From Vermamoeba vermiformis (lineage: Eukaryota; Tubulinea; Echinamoebida), in contig JBEWZL010000024.1 in NCBI GenBank assembly GCA_045837725.1, positions 1-32,532 of the forward strand: 32,532 nt of DNA, written 5' to 3'. Below, piece by piece: positions 20,250-32,197 of this stretch (position 1 is the first letter of the stretch; the number at the start of each line of letters is the position of its first letter). The position numbers and the translations under genes are program-made. The notes under the pieces are model-generated. The model was not told where the DNA came from and ran no database searches. It saw nothing but the letters and a program-made list of their open reading frames with translations.

Positions 20250-21130
20250 ACGTGCCGCGTACGCCCATAGTTCGCTATCACCGTAAAAAGCTTCTCTTAT
20301 GGTAGCCTGCAAACAGCGAATTTATCCTTGTAGCCAGGTGCACCTGTAATAACAAACATGAGTTAGAGGAACGGGATGGAGCAAGATGAGCTATCACACC
20401 CTATTATCCTTACGCCCTATAGGGAAGAGCGCAAGTATCTTGACGGGTGTTTGTGATGAGTAGATAACTTACATTGTGCAAGTCTGAATGGCGCACGACA
20501 AGGTTTGGTAGGACGAAGTCGATGGCGATCTGAACAGATGACATTAATATCAAAATCAACGTGAAAAATTGATTAAAAATTATAAATGATATATAATCAG
20601 GTACTGAGGGTTGTAATCATTTCAAATCAGGTGAAACACGGACAGTACAAAAGTTCATCAGGTTATGTTGCGGATTTGTTGTTGAAAAAATTAATTTTGA
20701 ATAAAATAGCTTACCAAAGCCATGACATTGCAAAGAAACGACGAGATTGGACTCTGCACATGAGAAAAAAAAATTAGAAAATATATTCACGATCGCATCA
20801 AACAAAAAAAATAAGAGGCTATTTCTTGCGTCAGGTTTACAGTATCGTTCATTATTTTTCAGAACAGGTCTGTGTAAAATTTGTATCATCATAGAAGAAA
20901 GCTGCACTGTTGCTCAAGCAAAGCAAGAGATATTGCTACGCACCTAATCCATAATGCTGGGACCTCAGACGCCTTGTTCGTTTCTCATGCGTGGTAGTTG
21001 CTTGGAGAAGTAGGAAGCAATGCCGCAACGAAGCGCAGCAAGATAGTTTAAGCCAAGTTTTGCAGTTAAGCCACGATAGAAATTCCAATTTCTGCCAAAG
21101 ACTTGTTCGCGAATTTTTTATGCCAGAAGA
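20250..21130 (-). other. Tentative multi-exon coding region with a COX7C-like piece
   Basis: Minus-strand segments bounded by splice-like sites include about 20745-20707, 20530-20475 and 20345-20290. The middle one reads DFVLPNLVVRHSDLHN, close to the conserved C-terminus of cytochrome c oxidase subunit 7C (F..PFLVVRHQLLK). A further open stretch at about 21100-20980 contains VFGRNWNFYRGLTAKLG and LAALRCGIASYFSK. I could not link them in one convincing frame: the best-sited donor after the first segment gives a different phase from the COX7C-like exon. This may be a small respiratory-chain gene that I have mis-joined, or a decayed one. Confidence 0.3.
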
Positions 21131-21194
21131 ACACGCATTGTAAATAGAGGTGTGCTGTATTTATTAGTATATATTTGTATTCACAAGCAAACCA

Positions 21195-24100
21195 ATGTGT
21201 ATTTTCTGCTTACAATACGGTCAAAAACTCCTTCACAAAGAGCTGCCATCCACCAATACAACCTTCAAGCTACCAAAATCAGTCAAAAATAATCAAGAGA
21301 AATTCTTCGAAATAGTGCAATGGGAAACTATCGATTTTATATCGAAGCAAGTCCGAGAGTTCATGCCTGTTAAGCTGGTACCTCTACAAACGACAGGAGA
21401 TGGTAACTGCTTACTTCACGCACTCTCTCGTGCCATGTGGGGAGTAGAGATATTCTGGGAATTATTAAGGAAGTCTCTGCACGAAGAGCTCTCAACGAAT
21501 CTTGAGTGGTATAAGAAAATAAGCGCAGAAAAATATGAAGAAAAAGAATTCGAGCAAATATTACATCAAGCATCTGAAAAAGGTCAACATTTACAATTTA
21601 TTCACGTTTTTGCAATGGCCAACGTGTTGAAACGACCAATTATTATTTACGGTTCAGATGAAGATATTGAGCGATACGGCATGGGCGAGGTATGTAAAAT
21701 TATTTATGACATATAATATTTGTAGTTCTGCCGTAAATTTTGGGACCACACAAAACCAGGAATTTGCGATCTCGATTTTCTTAAATATTTAAGAGGCGTC
21801 ACCCTATTTTTATGCATAATAACAGGTCATCATGATAGTGCATAACAGCAATGACAACGCCTCTTTATTCTGAAAAAATTCTTGTTGTTTCGTTGCAGAT
21901 CCGTTTCAGAAACTCGTTCTAACCATTTTTAATTTAGCTTGGTGTAGCCGCCTTATTTTTGCCAACACGCCACGGAGCACAGGTAATTAATGGCTTTCAT
22001 TTTGGGATACTTATGTCTCGTCATCAATATTGACGTTATTCACTGAAAACGTAATCTATTTTAGGAGTGTAAAGCCAGACCGTTAGCATTAGCTTGGAGC
22101 TCGCATTATAAAAATCATTACGTGCCACTAGTGATGCTTGAGGGTAATATTCAAAAGATACTTTGATTTGTTTATCAATGCTCAAAATATTTTCTGCAGG
22201 CGAGCAAGTAGACTGGCCGCTATTAGATATGGCATTTAAAAACACATTACACGAGAATGAAAAAATAGAAGATTACTTGCGTCCAGATTTAGAAGAGGTC
22301 ATGCCTGAAATTGAAAGTTTGATGTCCAACGACGACAATTTGCGTGACTCGGACGAGATTGCAAAAGATCGTGAGGCCTCGAGAAGCTTACAAGAGAAAC
22401 TAGAAGCCAGTGTGAGGATGTTACTAGGTTAGTATCTTATATTTAAATATTACTATTGTTACCAACGGTGCGTAAACTAACGCGTGACTGTTGCAGAGCG
22501 AAGACAACGAGAAATGGAGAATCAATTGAAATTAATGGCACTCATTCAACAATTGCAATCACAAGATGAATCCGCACAAAAGAGTCCTAAAAAGGGCGAT
22601 AAGATGGTGTTTATACCGGGCAAAGGCTTCTTCAGAATTAACACGAGTGGCGTCGAGGACGAAGATCCTGAAGCGGGCGTCGATCCAGACTCGAGCGACG
22701 ATGATCCAATGGACATTGAAAACGAGTCCGAAGAGATGAAACGAATCAGACAAGACTTGAAACAATTAGAAAAAATCAAAAAGAAGCGAGAAAAGCTCTT
22801 GCGCCAGAAAGATGATCTCTCAAAAATCCAACAAAAACAAGAAAAAGATCAATCTGACATGACCGAGGGCATGTCTATAACAGAAGAAGACGTTCTCGAT
22901 GAGCGGGAGTATGACGTGATCAGAAGTGTTGCAGTTTCAAATCGCTTGAAACGACCTCTCGGATTTAACGTCACAGACAACCCTGAACAAGTGGCAATGG
23001 ACTTTTGCATCCGCGAGAACCTCGTTCAACAGCACTCTAAAGTCGCGTTGTTCGTGCGCAACAATCAAAAGTACTTCATCGAGCACCCCGAGGCCATCGT
23101 CAAGAAAAAGATTAGAGATTTATTGAAGCCTGGCGATCCGTTGCTCCGCGTCCTCGAAATGAACAAGAAATACAATCACTTCCCATTCCAAGTAAGGCTA
23201 AAAATATTTCAGATCTACTTGCACGAGAGTAACCATTTTTATTTGTAGGCTAAGCCCCTGACGTACAGTCAAGGAAAGTACGAGGCAATTCTGGCCAAGT
23301 TATTATCGTTCAACGATCCTGTTGGCAAATTGAACCCTGCCATGGCCTTGGACGCCACGGAAATTAAATTCTTGGAACGAACAGTGGCCTCGTTGCAACA
23401 GTACGCTGAGAACACGCAGGCATCAACTTTTATGACCGAAGAGTTGAACGTCATTTGGAAGCTGCTTCAATGGCCCGCTGATAAAGTCTTCCCTGGTAAG
23501 CGGATCTCATTCTCACTTTCGAAGGTACGCTCCCATTAACGATTTATATTTAGCGTTGGATATTTTGCGTATCTTAGTGTTGCACCAACATGCAGCTATG
23601 CAGTTGATGAAGTACACAGACGCTTATTTCAAGTCGAAGAGCACGCGCTTCGTTGAAATGACCAAAGATTTTGATTTGAACCAAGAACGTGACTTGTTGA
23701 AGATATTATTGAATTTCACTAATGTCCCTGGTACGTATATATGGCACGATCGAAATTAGAGTCAATAATACTAACTTGCCTTGTAGAACAAAATATCTCC
23801 AAGATCAACTTCATGCTGGGCTTGAAGTTCGTCTCCAATTTGTTCGCGCACACGGACTTCGTGCCTAGTTTGCGACTGGTACGTCAATAGTCGTCATTCT
23901 TATTACGATATCTAACATAGTTTTGTTGCAGTACCAAGATGTTATTCTGGACAAGATTGTTGGTGGTGCTATGGCCTTCGTTGCCGACAAGAATCTCGCG
24001 AGTATTATTGCTAGTGTCCTGCTGAAGTACGTATCTTTTGGCAAATGTATTAGCGCCGTTTACTAACGTTTTCAATTAGCTACTCGGTCATTTTCTTCAA

Positions 24101-24415
24101 CTCGCCAACTTCACGAGAAAATACAGAAGCGAAGATCAAAGCAGCGAATCTTGCTGTTAAGGTAAGGAATTCATTGTTCATGTGGCCGTATCTAATGCGT
24201 TGTTGTAGTTGTTGAAGAACCAGGCGGATCACGACACGGTGCACAAGACACTTGTCACACTGGGCACGCTGTTGTTACGCGACACACAAGTGACTCATCA
24301 AGTGGTTAGTGAGCTGCGACCTGCCCTTCAGCCTTGGACAAATCACACGGAGAATGAAACTATCAAGGGTTGCGTGACAGAATTGCTGGATGTGATGAAG
24401 AGCCAGTGGATGTAA
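21195..24415 (+). CDS. OTU deubiquitinase fused to PFU-like and PUL domains (PLAA-like p97 adaptor)
   Basis: Eleven exons with compatible phases encode 813 residues. Residues about 50-205 are an OTU domain of the A20/Cezanne/VCPIP1 type. Its catalytic box is TGDGNCLLHALSRAMWG (Asp69, Cys72), followed by IHVFAMANVLKRPIII, then LFLPTRHGA, and the catalytic His198 in SHYKNHYVPLV. Two coiled-coil, highly charged stretches and an acidic linker (DPDSSDDDPMDIENESEE) follow. Residues about 420-475 resemble the PFU ubiquitin-binding domain (PLGFNVTDNPEQVAMDFC). Residues about 510-813 are a PUL armadillo domain very close to PLAA/Ufd3/Doa1 (FPFQAKPLTYSQ; VIWKLLQWPADKVFPALDIL; LLNYSVIFF). PUL domains bind the p97/Cdc48 C-terminus. 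The WD40 propeller of PLAA is absent, and the OTU domain stands in its place. Predicted role: p97-linked removal of ubiquitin chains. AATAAA lies near 24492. Confidence 0.92.
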
Positions 24416-25149
24416 AGTTGGAAAGATCGTCATTCGAATGAACTTTTCTTGTTGTCTTTTTTGTATAAATGCTTCGTCGTTGATGAAAGCTAAATAAACG
24501 CTTTAGAACGACACTCAAACTGAAACATAAATTGCCCCATAATAATTTTTGCGCAGGATCTGCCGAGCACAAAACTGGATCACGGCACTGGTTTGTTCTT
24601 TGATATTCAAGTGATTAGAGTGATGACAACTTAATGAGTTTGACTAGCTGGAGAATTAATAGACATGCTCTCCATGCTCTGAAAACAATGCAGTCCTGAT
24701 CTAATCCTTTTTTTTTAAATTACGCATCCGAATTAGTCTAGTTAATAGTCAAACTGTGGCAGTTCGGTTGTGCTCGTTGGTCGCGTAAAAATAACACCAT
24801 GAGGAACCACAATAGTTGCACACGACGTTTTAGGGAAGATAGATTTCACACCAACGAGCAACACTTAAGTTGTTTTGCTCGACCAACGAGCCCATATGTT
24901 GTATCGGAGTTACAATGCCATGAATAATCATACCAGATTAATCCCTAATGCCCCTAACAATTGAGGTGTTAGTTTCATGCCCTGGTTATATCCTTTCTTT
25001 TTTTGCGCATTGAAAGTGCAGCTTAGCGCCAAGGTTACCTCCGAGTAAGGTATATTCCCACGCGCGCACAGCTTTTAAGTTGCCGATCAACCGCAGACAA
25101 AAAAAATATTTTTTGCGCGCCAACGATTCATTTTTGTCACAATTCAAGG
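24416..25149. other. Intergenic region with inverted repeat
   Basis: About 730 bp between two plus-strand genes. It contains the poly(A) signal of the OTU-PUL gene, an inverted repeat at 24772-24891, and the presumed CTNNBL1 promoter. There is no coding pattern. Confidence 0.45.
24772..24891. repeat. Inverted repeat with 12-bp perfect arms plus third copy
   Basis: Arms GCTCGTTGGTCG (24772-24783) and CGACCAACGAGC (24880-24891) are exact reverse complements about 96 bp apart. A third copy of the core (ACCAACGAGCA) lies between them at 24850-24860. It could be a transcription-factor site cluster or a small mobile-element remnant. Confidence 0.5.
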
Positions 25150-27603
25150 ATGGAACCACCAAAGGTATTAAACAAAAATAGCAAAATGTTAGCTAATAGA
25201 GTTCTCGTGTCGTTTCTAATGATCTGTCCGATCTGCAGGGAGTCAAGAGAAAATTGCAAGATATTCAGCCAGACGATGATGGCCCTGCACAAAAACAGGC
25301 CAGAGTAGAGGAGGATGACGATAATGGCCTCGATGATATTGATTTAGACGATCTGCAAGATAACTTAGATGAGGAAACAATTAATAAATTACTTTCAAGA
25401 GCTAAAGACGTAAGTTTATTAACAGATAGAATATTTTATGAATTTACAAATTTAATTGAAATTTATTGGAGCGAATAATTTGGCAAAGAAAAGTTTTATC
25501 AGATGCACCGTTACTGACCACGCCTCAAAATAATTTTAAACACTTTATAATATTTATTCTACGTAGGTCGAAGTTTTGGACGTCCCGGGCATGAAGCGAT
25601 TGATCGCTTCGTTTGAACGAGCCATCACAAAAAATCAACAATTCCGTATTAAATTTGCCGCTGAGCCAGAGAAGTACGTAATTGAAATTTAATACGCTAC
25701 GCGAGCATAAATATGGAACCTTATTTTAATTACACTGGGTCTCGGCCTGTGTGCATGTGACCGTACTTTAGGACATGTTGCTAACTAGTGCTTTAGATTC
25801 ATGACCAGCGAAGTCGACTTGGACGAAGAAGTCAAAAAATTACACCCAATTGCTGCTAACCCCGAGCTGTACCCAGAATTTATTCGCATTGAAGCCCACA
25901 TTTCCTTATTAGGCTTGCTGACCCACGAGAACACTGACATTGTGTGCGATGTCATTTCACTTTTGAAAGAATTGACGGGCACGCCTGAAGAGGCACGAGA
26001 AGAACAGACCGTGGATCTGCTCGTCGATGCTTTGGTACGATGAAATTTCATTATAATAGGCCTTCATGAAACTAACACTAACAAAAATACTTCCCACAGT
26101 TGTCGAACAAGTTGTTAGAGTTAATGTCACAAGTGTTGAATCGATTGGACGAGAGACAGCCCGATGAAAAACAAGGAGTTTACAACACGCTTGAAATTAT
26201 TGAAAATTTGACTGAAGTTGATGTCGCCATTTGCAAACAAATTGGCGAGAAGACCGACATAATCAAATGGATTTTAAAGCGTTTGCAAGTCAAGGAGTTT
26301 GATGACGTCAAATTGTAAGTGGTCCACGTGAGAATAATATTATTCTCGTACAAAGCTAACGTTATTTTTCCAATTAGGTACGCCAGTGAAATTTTATCAA
26401 TTTTAGTTCAGAATTCAAAAGACAATCAACTCCTCGTTGGCAAATTGAACGGCATTGACACTTTGTTATCAGCTGTTGCCGTAAGTAGCGTGGATATAGC
26501 CTCTAAATAACTTATTATTAACGACGGTATTTAGTTATATAAGAAGACCAATCCTACAACGATTGAAGAAGAAGAGCTCGTGGAAAATATTTTCAACAGT
26601 TTGTGCGTTGTCGCTGTACTTCAAGACAATAGAAAATATTTCACTGAAGCTGAAGGATTGCGACTATTGCAAATTATGATCAAGTACGAGACCTATTACT
26701 ATTACGTACGGTTGTTAAATTGTTGCAATGCTTACGGTTACTATTTTAGGAACAAAAAGTACGCGCGAAAGTCAGCTTTGAAGCTATTGGATTTCTGTTT
26801 GGCACGTGACGCTGACAATTGTCGACGATGGGTTGAGTTGCCGGCTCTGGGTACATTATTTGCTGCGTTTATGAAAAAGGTACGTCCTCTAGTAGTGCTA
26901 TTTTCGAGTCGTTTTTTGACGAGATCCGGATGCAGAACAAGACCGAGAAGAAGAAGCCCAAGAAAGGTTTCTCCGAGTCTGAAGATGACGAACATATTAT
27001 TTCTTGTATATCATCGCTATTCACGTGCTTGCGCTCAGATTCTAATTTGTGGGGTCGTGTACTTGAAAAGGTAAGTTAGATCGGATCTTTTACCCATATT
27101 TTAAGACTCCTTTGCGTTCAATATTAACAACCATTAATGGTAATAGTTCCGAGAAGAAGGCATGGAGAAAGTTGAGCGATTATTAGAATTGCACGAGAAG
27201 TACACAAAGAAAGTGGATCAAGCCAACGCAGCGATCCGACGTGCAATTGAAGAACGAATGGCCGAAGGCGAAGAGATAAGCGAGGCAGACGAAGACGAGT
27301 TCTATTTGATGAGACTAGACGCTGGTCTATTCACTCTACAGTTGGTCGATTTCGTTATTGCTATCATTTGCAGTGCGGATCCGAAGATCAAGACAGCTGT
27401 TAAAAACTTGCTCGGCTTGCAAGGCTCGAGCTTTGAAGACGTCAAGACAATTTTGAAAGGTAATACTATTTAAGTGCTTAAACACAGATCCAAGTCTAAC
27501 GAGTTATTCCGCAGGGTACGCCGACAGTATTGGTACTGCAAACAGCGAGGAAGAAGCGCAAAAAGAAAAGAATTACATTCAAGGCCTAGCTGCTGATTTG
27601 TAA
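25150..27603 (+). CDS. CTNNBL1: Beta-catenin-like protein 1 (CTNNBL1)
   Basis: Eleven exons, starting with a tiny 15-nt first exon (MEPPK), encode 554 residues, against 563 in human. The N-terminus has a basic stretch (GVKRKLQDIQ) and an acidic one (DDDNGLDDIDLDDLQD). The ARM-type repeats that follow contain highly conserved CTNNBL1 segments such as DVPGMKRLIASFERAI, ANPELYPEFIRIEAHISLLG, HENTDIVCDVISLLKELT, ADPKIKTAVKNLLGLQG and ESEDDEHIISCISSLF. CTNNBL1 is a nuclear protein of the Prp19/CDC5L spliceosome complex that binds nuclear localisation signals of splicing factors. All introns are GT-AG and phases agree through to TAA at 27601-27603, with AATAAA about 15 nt later. It is a reliable gene for placing the organism phylogenetically. 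Confidence 0.97.
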
Positions 27604-27828
27604 GCATTTTGCAATGAATAAACCTCTATCAGAGGAGGTTTGAACAAGGTCAAATCAAGTTTTTTACGACTTGTATTAAAAAACGAAATTTCAGAATTTA
27701 TCTATATCGTTACAATTAGAATCTTGGTAGAAATCTCAAAAACCCCGCTCTTTGCCACTAGTTTGGTCAACGGACTATGAATTTGATTTTTACTTTCCTT
27801 TTGCACAAAGCGCCACAAGTCAACCTAA

Positions 27829-28700
27829 ATGAATCCCATAAATTGCGTCCTATCGTGTGGAGAGGATAAGCAGAGTTTTCATTTCTCCGCAGATGACACC
27901 CCGGAAAGTCGAGAAGCCACAATTCGTCAAGCGTTTGGGCTTCCTGAAGGCATTCCAATTGTGGTGATCGAGAAAATTCCTCAACCAGGTGGTGGTGTGA
28001 AGCAGCACGTCGTTGGTTTAATGGCCCTAAGTCAGCCTGGGACCTACGAAGTTTCTTTAGGTATTTGCACATCAATTATTTACTGCAGCAAACTAAAGTT
28101 GATATTCTAACATGAAAAGAACAACGAGCGTCATTTATAACTGAACCAACACATCTTGTCTTGCGATCCACGAAGAAGAAGAAAGAAAAACCAGAAAAAA
28201 TTGAAATTTCAACAGTATTTACCGAGGTCGACTTTGTTTCCAAATATGACGAAGTGAATGGACTGCAGCTGTTGTGTCATTTTGCAGTCTCTTGGGGCAT
28301 CAGCAATAGTCAGGGATTCGACACGCACGGCTCTCCGTTCTACATCTCTTCACTGGATGCTAGATGCACTTTACTGGCGGCAGGTTAGTGAAATCGCCCC
28401 ATGTTACAATTAAGTCCTAATATATTTTGAGCAGAAGGTATGACCCTCTTGACTAGAGATCACCTCCCGAAAGACGAATGGCAATCAACTTCAAGAACTG
28501 ACACCCGGGGCTGGAACATTGGCGCTGAATTAACCATTCCTAACGTTGCACAATCGGGTGCGAAACTAGGCTTCGGATATACGTCTACTAAGTCACACCA
28601 ATCATCTGCAACTGGAATGGTAGCTACTAACCACGAGTTCTGGCCAGGCAAAGTTGACGATGTGCAAGCTCATATTCCTATTTCGGCGAGCACACTTTAA
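27829..28700 (+). CDS. Unrecognised three-exon protein
   Basis: Start ATG at 27829. Exons end near 28059 and 28381, and the last exon begins at 28436; phases agree and the total is about 245 residues. An N-terminal ordered part (SREATIRQAFGLPEGIPIVV) and a Lys-rich link (STKKKKEKPEKIEIS) lead to a segment with LQLLCHFAVSWGISNSQG and DTHGSPFYISSLDARCTLL. The C-terminus reads GWNIGAELTIPNVAQSGAKL and GFGYTSTKSHQSS, an alternating polar/hydrophobic pattern typical of beta-strand-rich proteins. There is no signal peptide or membrane segment. I do not recognise the family. AATAAA hexamers follow the stop at about 28701 and 28737. Confidence 0.68.
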
Positions 28701-29202
28701 TAAATTTATCGCCGAACAGCAACCACACATCAACGAATAAACTTAACCGGTGATAGAACAGCTTATATAGTATATAATAGTCAGCAAATTAATCGTCAGC
28801 GTGGTCGTACTGTAAGGTAAGATCCCCGGCACTTTAGCATCTGATAAAATTTTTGTTCAACTATGAATTATATGATTCTGTCTATTATATTTCGCATATA
28901 TATATATTATACCAATTATTGGTGCATAACAGAGCTTGAATTACACCAAAATTGAATTTTTTCGGTTTATTCGATCTGGCTCGGAAATTATCGTTTTTCC
29001 AAAATAGCTTGGCAGCAATACTTCATAATTTAATATAATACAAGGAAAATTATCTAAAGTATGATTTGCAGAAATTTTGTACATTCGATACTGCTGTGCC
29101 CCCATCCGCGAACTCTCTCTCAAGCAACAACAGAACAATCAAAATTGGCCTGGGAGTGGTTCTAGTTATCAAGTATGTAATGCTTTAGCACTATAGATAA
29201 GA
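28701..29202. other. Intergenic/5' flank of USP-piggyBac gene
   Basis: About 500 bp. It contains an AT dinucleotide run near 28895-28910. An open stretch at 29068-29150, bounded by TTTGCAG and GTATGT, could be an extra 5' exon of the USP-piggyBac gene, because it joins in phase ahead of IGMAAIVNEG. I could not find a transposon terminal repeat here. Confidence 0.4.
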
Positions 29203-32159
29203 ATGCAACTGATTCTCAATAGTATAGGAATGGCTGCGATTGTGAATGAAGGTGCGACGTGTTACATCAGCGCATCTCTTCAGTTATTGTACAGTTTAGC
29301 ACCGTTGCGCGAGCAAATCTTAATATGCAATCCTAAAACACCTCTTGGACTTGAATTGAAGAAGATATTTGTGCAAATGTCACAATTAAAAACCGTTCAA
29401 ATTGGGCAACTCGCAACGTTAATGAACATCAGCAAGTCAGACTGTCGACATAAACAAGAAGATGCCCAGGAATTCATCATTAGTGTTGTTCATAAATTGG
29501 ATAAAGACAAAGAGATGAAAAGAATTTTCTCGTCGGTGTTTGCAGGTTCGACTGTTACCACAATATCTGAGCGAAACATTGAACCATTTTTGGGTAAGTG
29601 CATTGATAGTTTAACGCAACTCTGACAGCAAAGTTGCAGATTTGTCCGTTCCAATTCCAAAACACCCGGCTCCAACTCTGATTGAATGCATTCAGTTATT
29701 GTTCGACAACAATACAAAGTTTCATTCAATGCCGCAAGTACTGCTGTTGCATATAAAGCGATTTTCGGCCACTAAAAAGCTTACTTCTCGAGTTGAATTT
29801 CGAGCAAAGTTGACAATACCAGCAACATTAAATGACAACAATTGCGCAGAGGCATTCAAGTTGCAGTCGTACATTGTCCATCAAGGTTCCAAAAACAAAG
29901 GTCACTATTGGACAAATAGTCTTTGTAATGGACAATGGATGGAATTAAATGACACAAAAATAACTAAAGTAAGGTATATCATTTTGTAGGCAACTTTCTG
30001 ACATCAATAGATTAGTGGAGCTGCCAATCAAAAGTACTTTGAAGGCGAGTCTGTCGGATACCTAGTTGCATATGTTCAAGAGAGAGCTCAATCACCAATG
30101 AAAGCTAAGAGAGCTGCTACCAAGAAAATTGATGATGATTATATGGACTGGGATACAGCATCAAGCTCTGATATGCCAGCAATTCACTCTATTGATAGTG
30201 ACTCTTACGAAGCAAGTGAAAGTGTTGACTCTGACTACTGGTTTGAAGATTATGAGTGTGAGGAAGTATCGGATGAACAGCCAAAAGTAAACAAATTTGC
30301 TGATGGTAAGTAATAAGGAATGCATTGATATTAATCTAATGGATTCCCAGTGAAAAAGCAAGCTGAAGTTGAGGGCTGGAAGATTGACGGCAAAAAGTTC
30401 AAATCCAAGAAAGATTACATCCCTCCTCCTGCTCCTGGCCCAAAGCGTGCAGTAATACTTCAGATAATCAACCAAATTCGGCAGCTACACAATCAATCCC
30501 AATTACAATCAGTTCTTAATGTCAGTCCCCTTGATTGTTACTTGTTGCTAATGGAGGAAGTTATTAACCACATTGTTTCCGAAACCAACAAGCAAAATGA
30601 CAAATTTAAGCTCACTTATAGTGATATTAGTGCGTACATCGGAGTAAGGATAGCCCAGCAATTATCTCCAAGTCATGCTATTGATGATGCTTGGGCAACA
30701 TTCAAGTATTCAAGAGGAATGTGGGGTAATCGTTGGATTGCCAAAACAATGCTCAAAGATGAATACAAGTTCATACACAGCAACAAGTCGTAAGTGATTG
30801 TGCTGCATTTATCAATACTAATTCATTCAGTTTTGATCTTTATCATGTGTGGCGGCTCTTAAATGAGAAATATTCCTCAATTTGGACCCCTTATGGAAAC
30901 TTGGCACTTGATGATAAAGCAAATGCATGGAAAGGGCGTTCAATTTATCGAATTTACCGTCAACGGAAACCATTCCCATGGGCAATGTTAGAATACATCA
31001 CAATTGATGAAGCAGGCTGGATTGTAGCATTCATTCCACGTTATGGAGATTTTGCTAGTGTTACAAAGCAGTATCAACAGTGGAAAGAACGATATGACAA
31101 TTGGTTGCAAAACAAAGGAGATAAACCACCAGCATTCAAACGCTTGTTCCCAAGTGCCAGCAAGACAAACTTCAATTTACACATGGCTATCAATTTTTTG
31201 TTGTCAAGACTTCCTGACACTGATGGCAATTTGGCACCCTTTATAGTGTCTCCATGGACAGTTGATGACTGGAGTGCAATATTCTCTCGCGATATTTCCA
31301 ACTATCAAATATATTGTGACAGAGAGTTCAGTTCTTATTGGCATCACTTTCGTCAATTCAAAGGTCTTGGATATACCTTGGGCATTGCTTCTGGACACCA
31401 CACTCATCTATTCCGCGACAACTTAGCCGTTGGTTTGAAAATTGGAGACTGGCATTCATTAACGGATAATTCAGAAGTCATTTTGACATATTCTGATCCT
31501 CAAGGGTCAGTTTGCCATTGGGTTAGTAACAGGCATTCTGGAGAAGCTGTAGCATGCAGCAAGAAGCAAGGCAACAAGCAAGTCAAAAAGCAAAAAGTCG
31601 CTTCTGTCCCTACATTAATAGCACAGTACAGAAAGCATTTTTCAGCAGTTGACTCTCATAACTCCAAAGCCAAAAAATTCTTTTGGCCACATCGCATTCG
31701 CAAGGTAAAGACAGTATTTTATCTAAAATGGTGTAACGTAACGTTTTAGGTTACTGATCGCTATGTGCTGGGAGACTGGGAGAGATCTGCTCAGGTTCAG
31801 GCGGAGCTATTGTACCAGGCTCTAACAGACAAGGACATATCATCAAAGGAATTTCTGTCCACCTTGTCTCGCAGTTTGACAGAGAACTTTGTAACAAAGA
31901 GAGAGAGATCAACTTCTGTTGAAGCATTGGACTTAGCAAGGTCAAGTGCCAAACACAATCCTTATGCACACAGTTGCACGTATACTTTTGGATCACGGAA
32001 ACGTTGCTTCCACTGCCAGAGTGAACAAGTTGATTCTTCTACAATGTAAGCTTACTTATTATTTCATTAATAACAGTCAACCTTAGGTATAAATGCCAAC
32101 AGTGTAAAGTGCACCTCCACAAAAAGTGCTGGAAGAAATTTAAAGGAGTGAATTTATAA
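29203..32159 (+). CDS. USP-type deubiquitinase fused to piggyBac-family transposase
   Basis: Seven exons (29203-29593, 29640-29968, 30011-30305, 30351-30789, 30831-31704, 31750-32045, 32087-32159) are phase-consistent and encode 898 residues. Residues 1-263 are a compact USP domain: Cys box NEGATCYISASLQ (Cys20), KQEDAQEF (84-91), VLLLHIKRFS, His box VHQGSKNKGHYW (His219), WMELNDTKIT (Asn234/Asp235) and a closing YLVAYVQ strand. The zinc-binding finger subdomain of larger USPs is missing. An acidic linker (DSDSYEASESVDSDYWFEDY) leads to a piggyBac (DDE_Tnp_1_7) transposase. Its catalytic Asp residues align at Asp512 (LALDDKANAWKGR), Asp648 (YCDREFSSYW) and Asp759 (FSAVDSHN). It ends with a Cys-rich zinc-binding tail (CFHCQ, YKCQQCKVHLHKKC). 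All key residues are kept. It could be a mobile element protein or a domesticated one. The start choice is uncertain. Confidence 0.9.
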
Positions 32160-32197
32160 TTAAAATAGTAGTAATCTAGTTGTTAGTCAGGCAAGTG

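Noticed and set aside
21195-24415. Two separate genes (OTU and PLAA-like)
   Set aside because: All junctions between the two parts are in phase, introns are short, and there is no poly(A) signal, stop or start between them.
28740-28760. TTAACCGGTG as the 5' end of the piggyBac element
   Set aside because: Only the first few bases match the inverted 3' end candidate, far short of a terminal inverted repeat.
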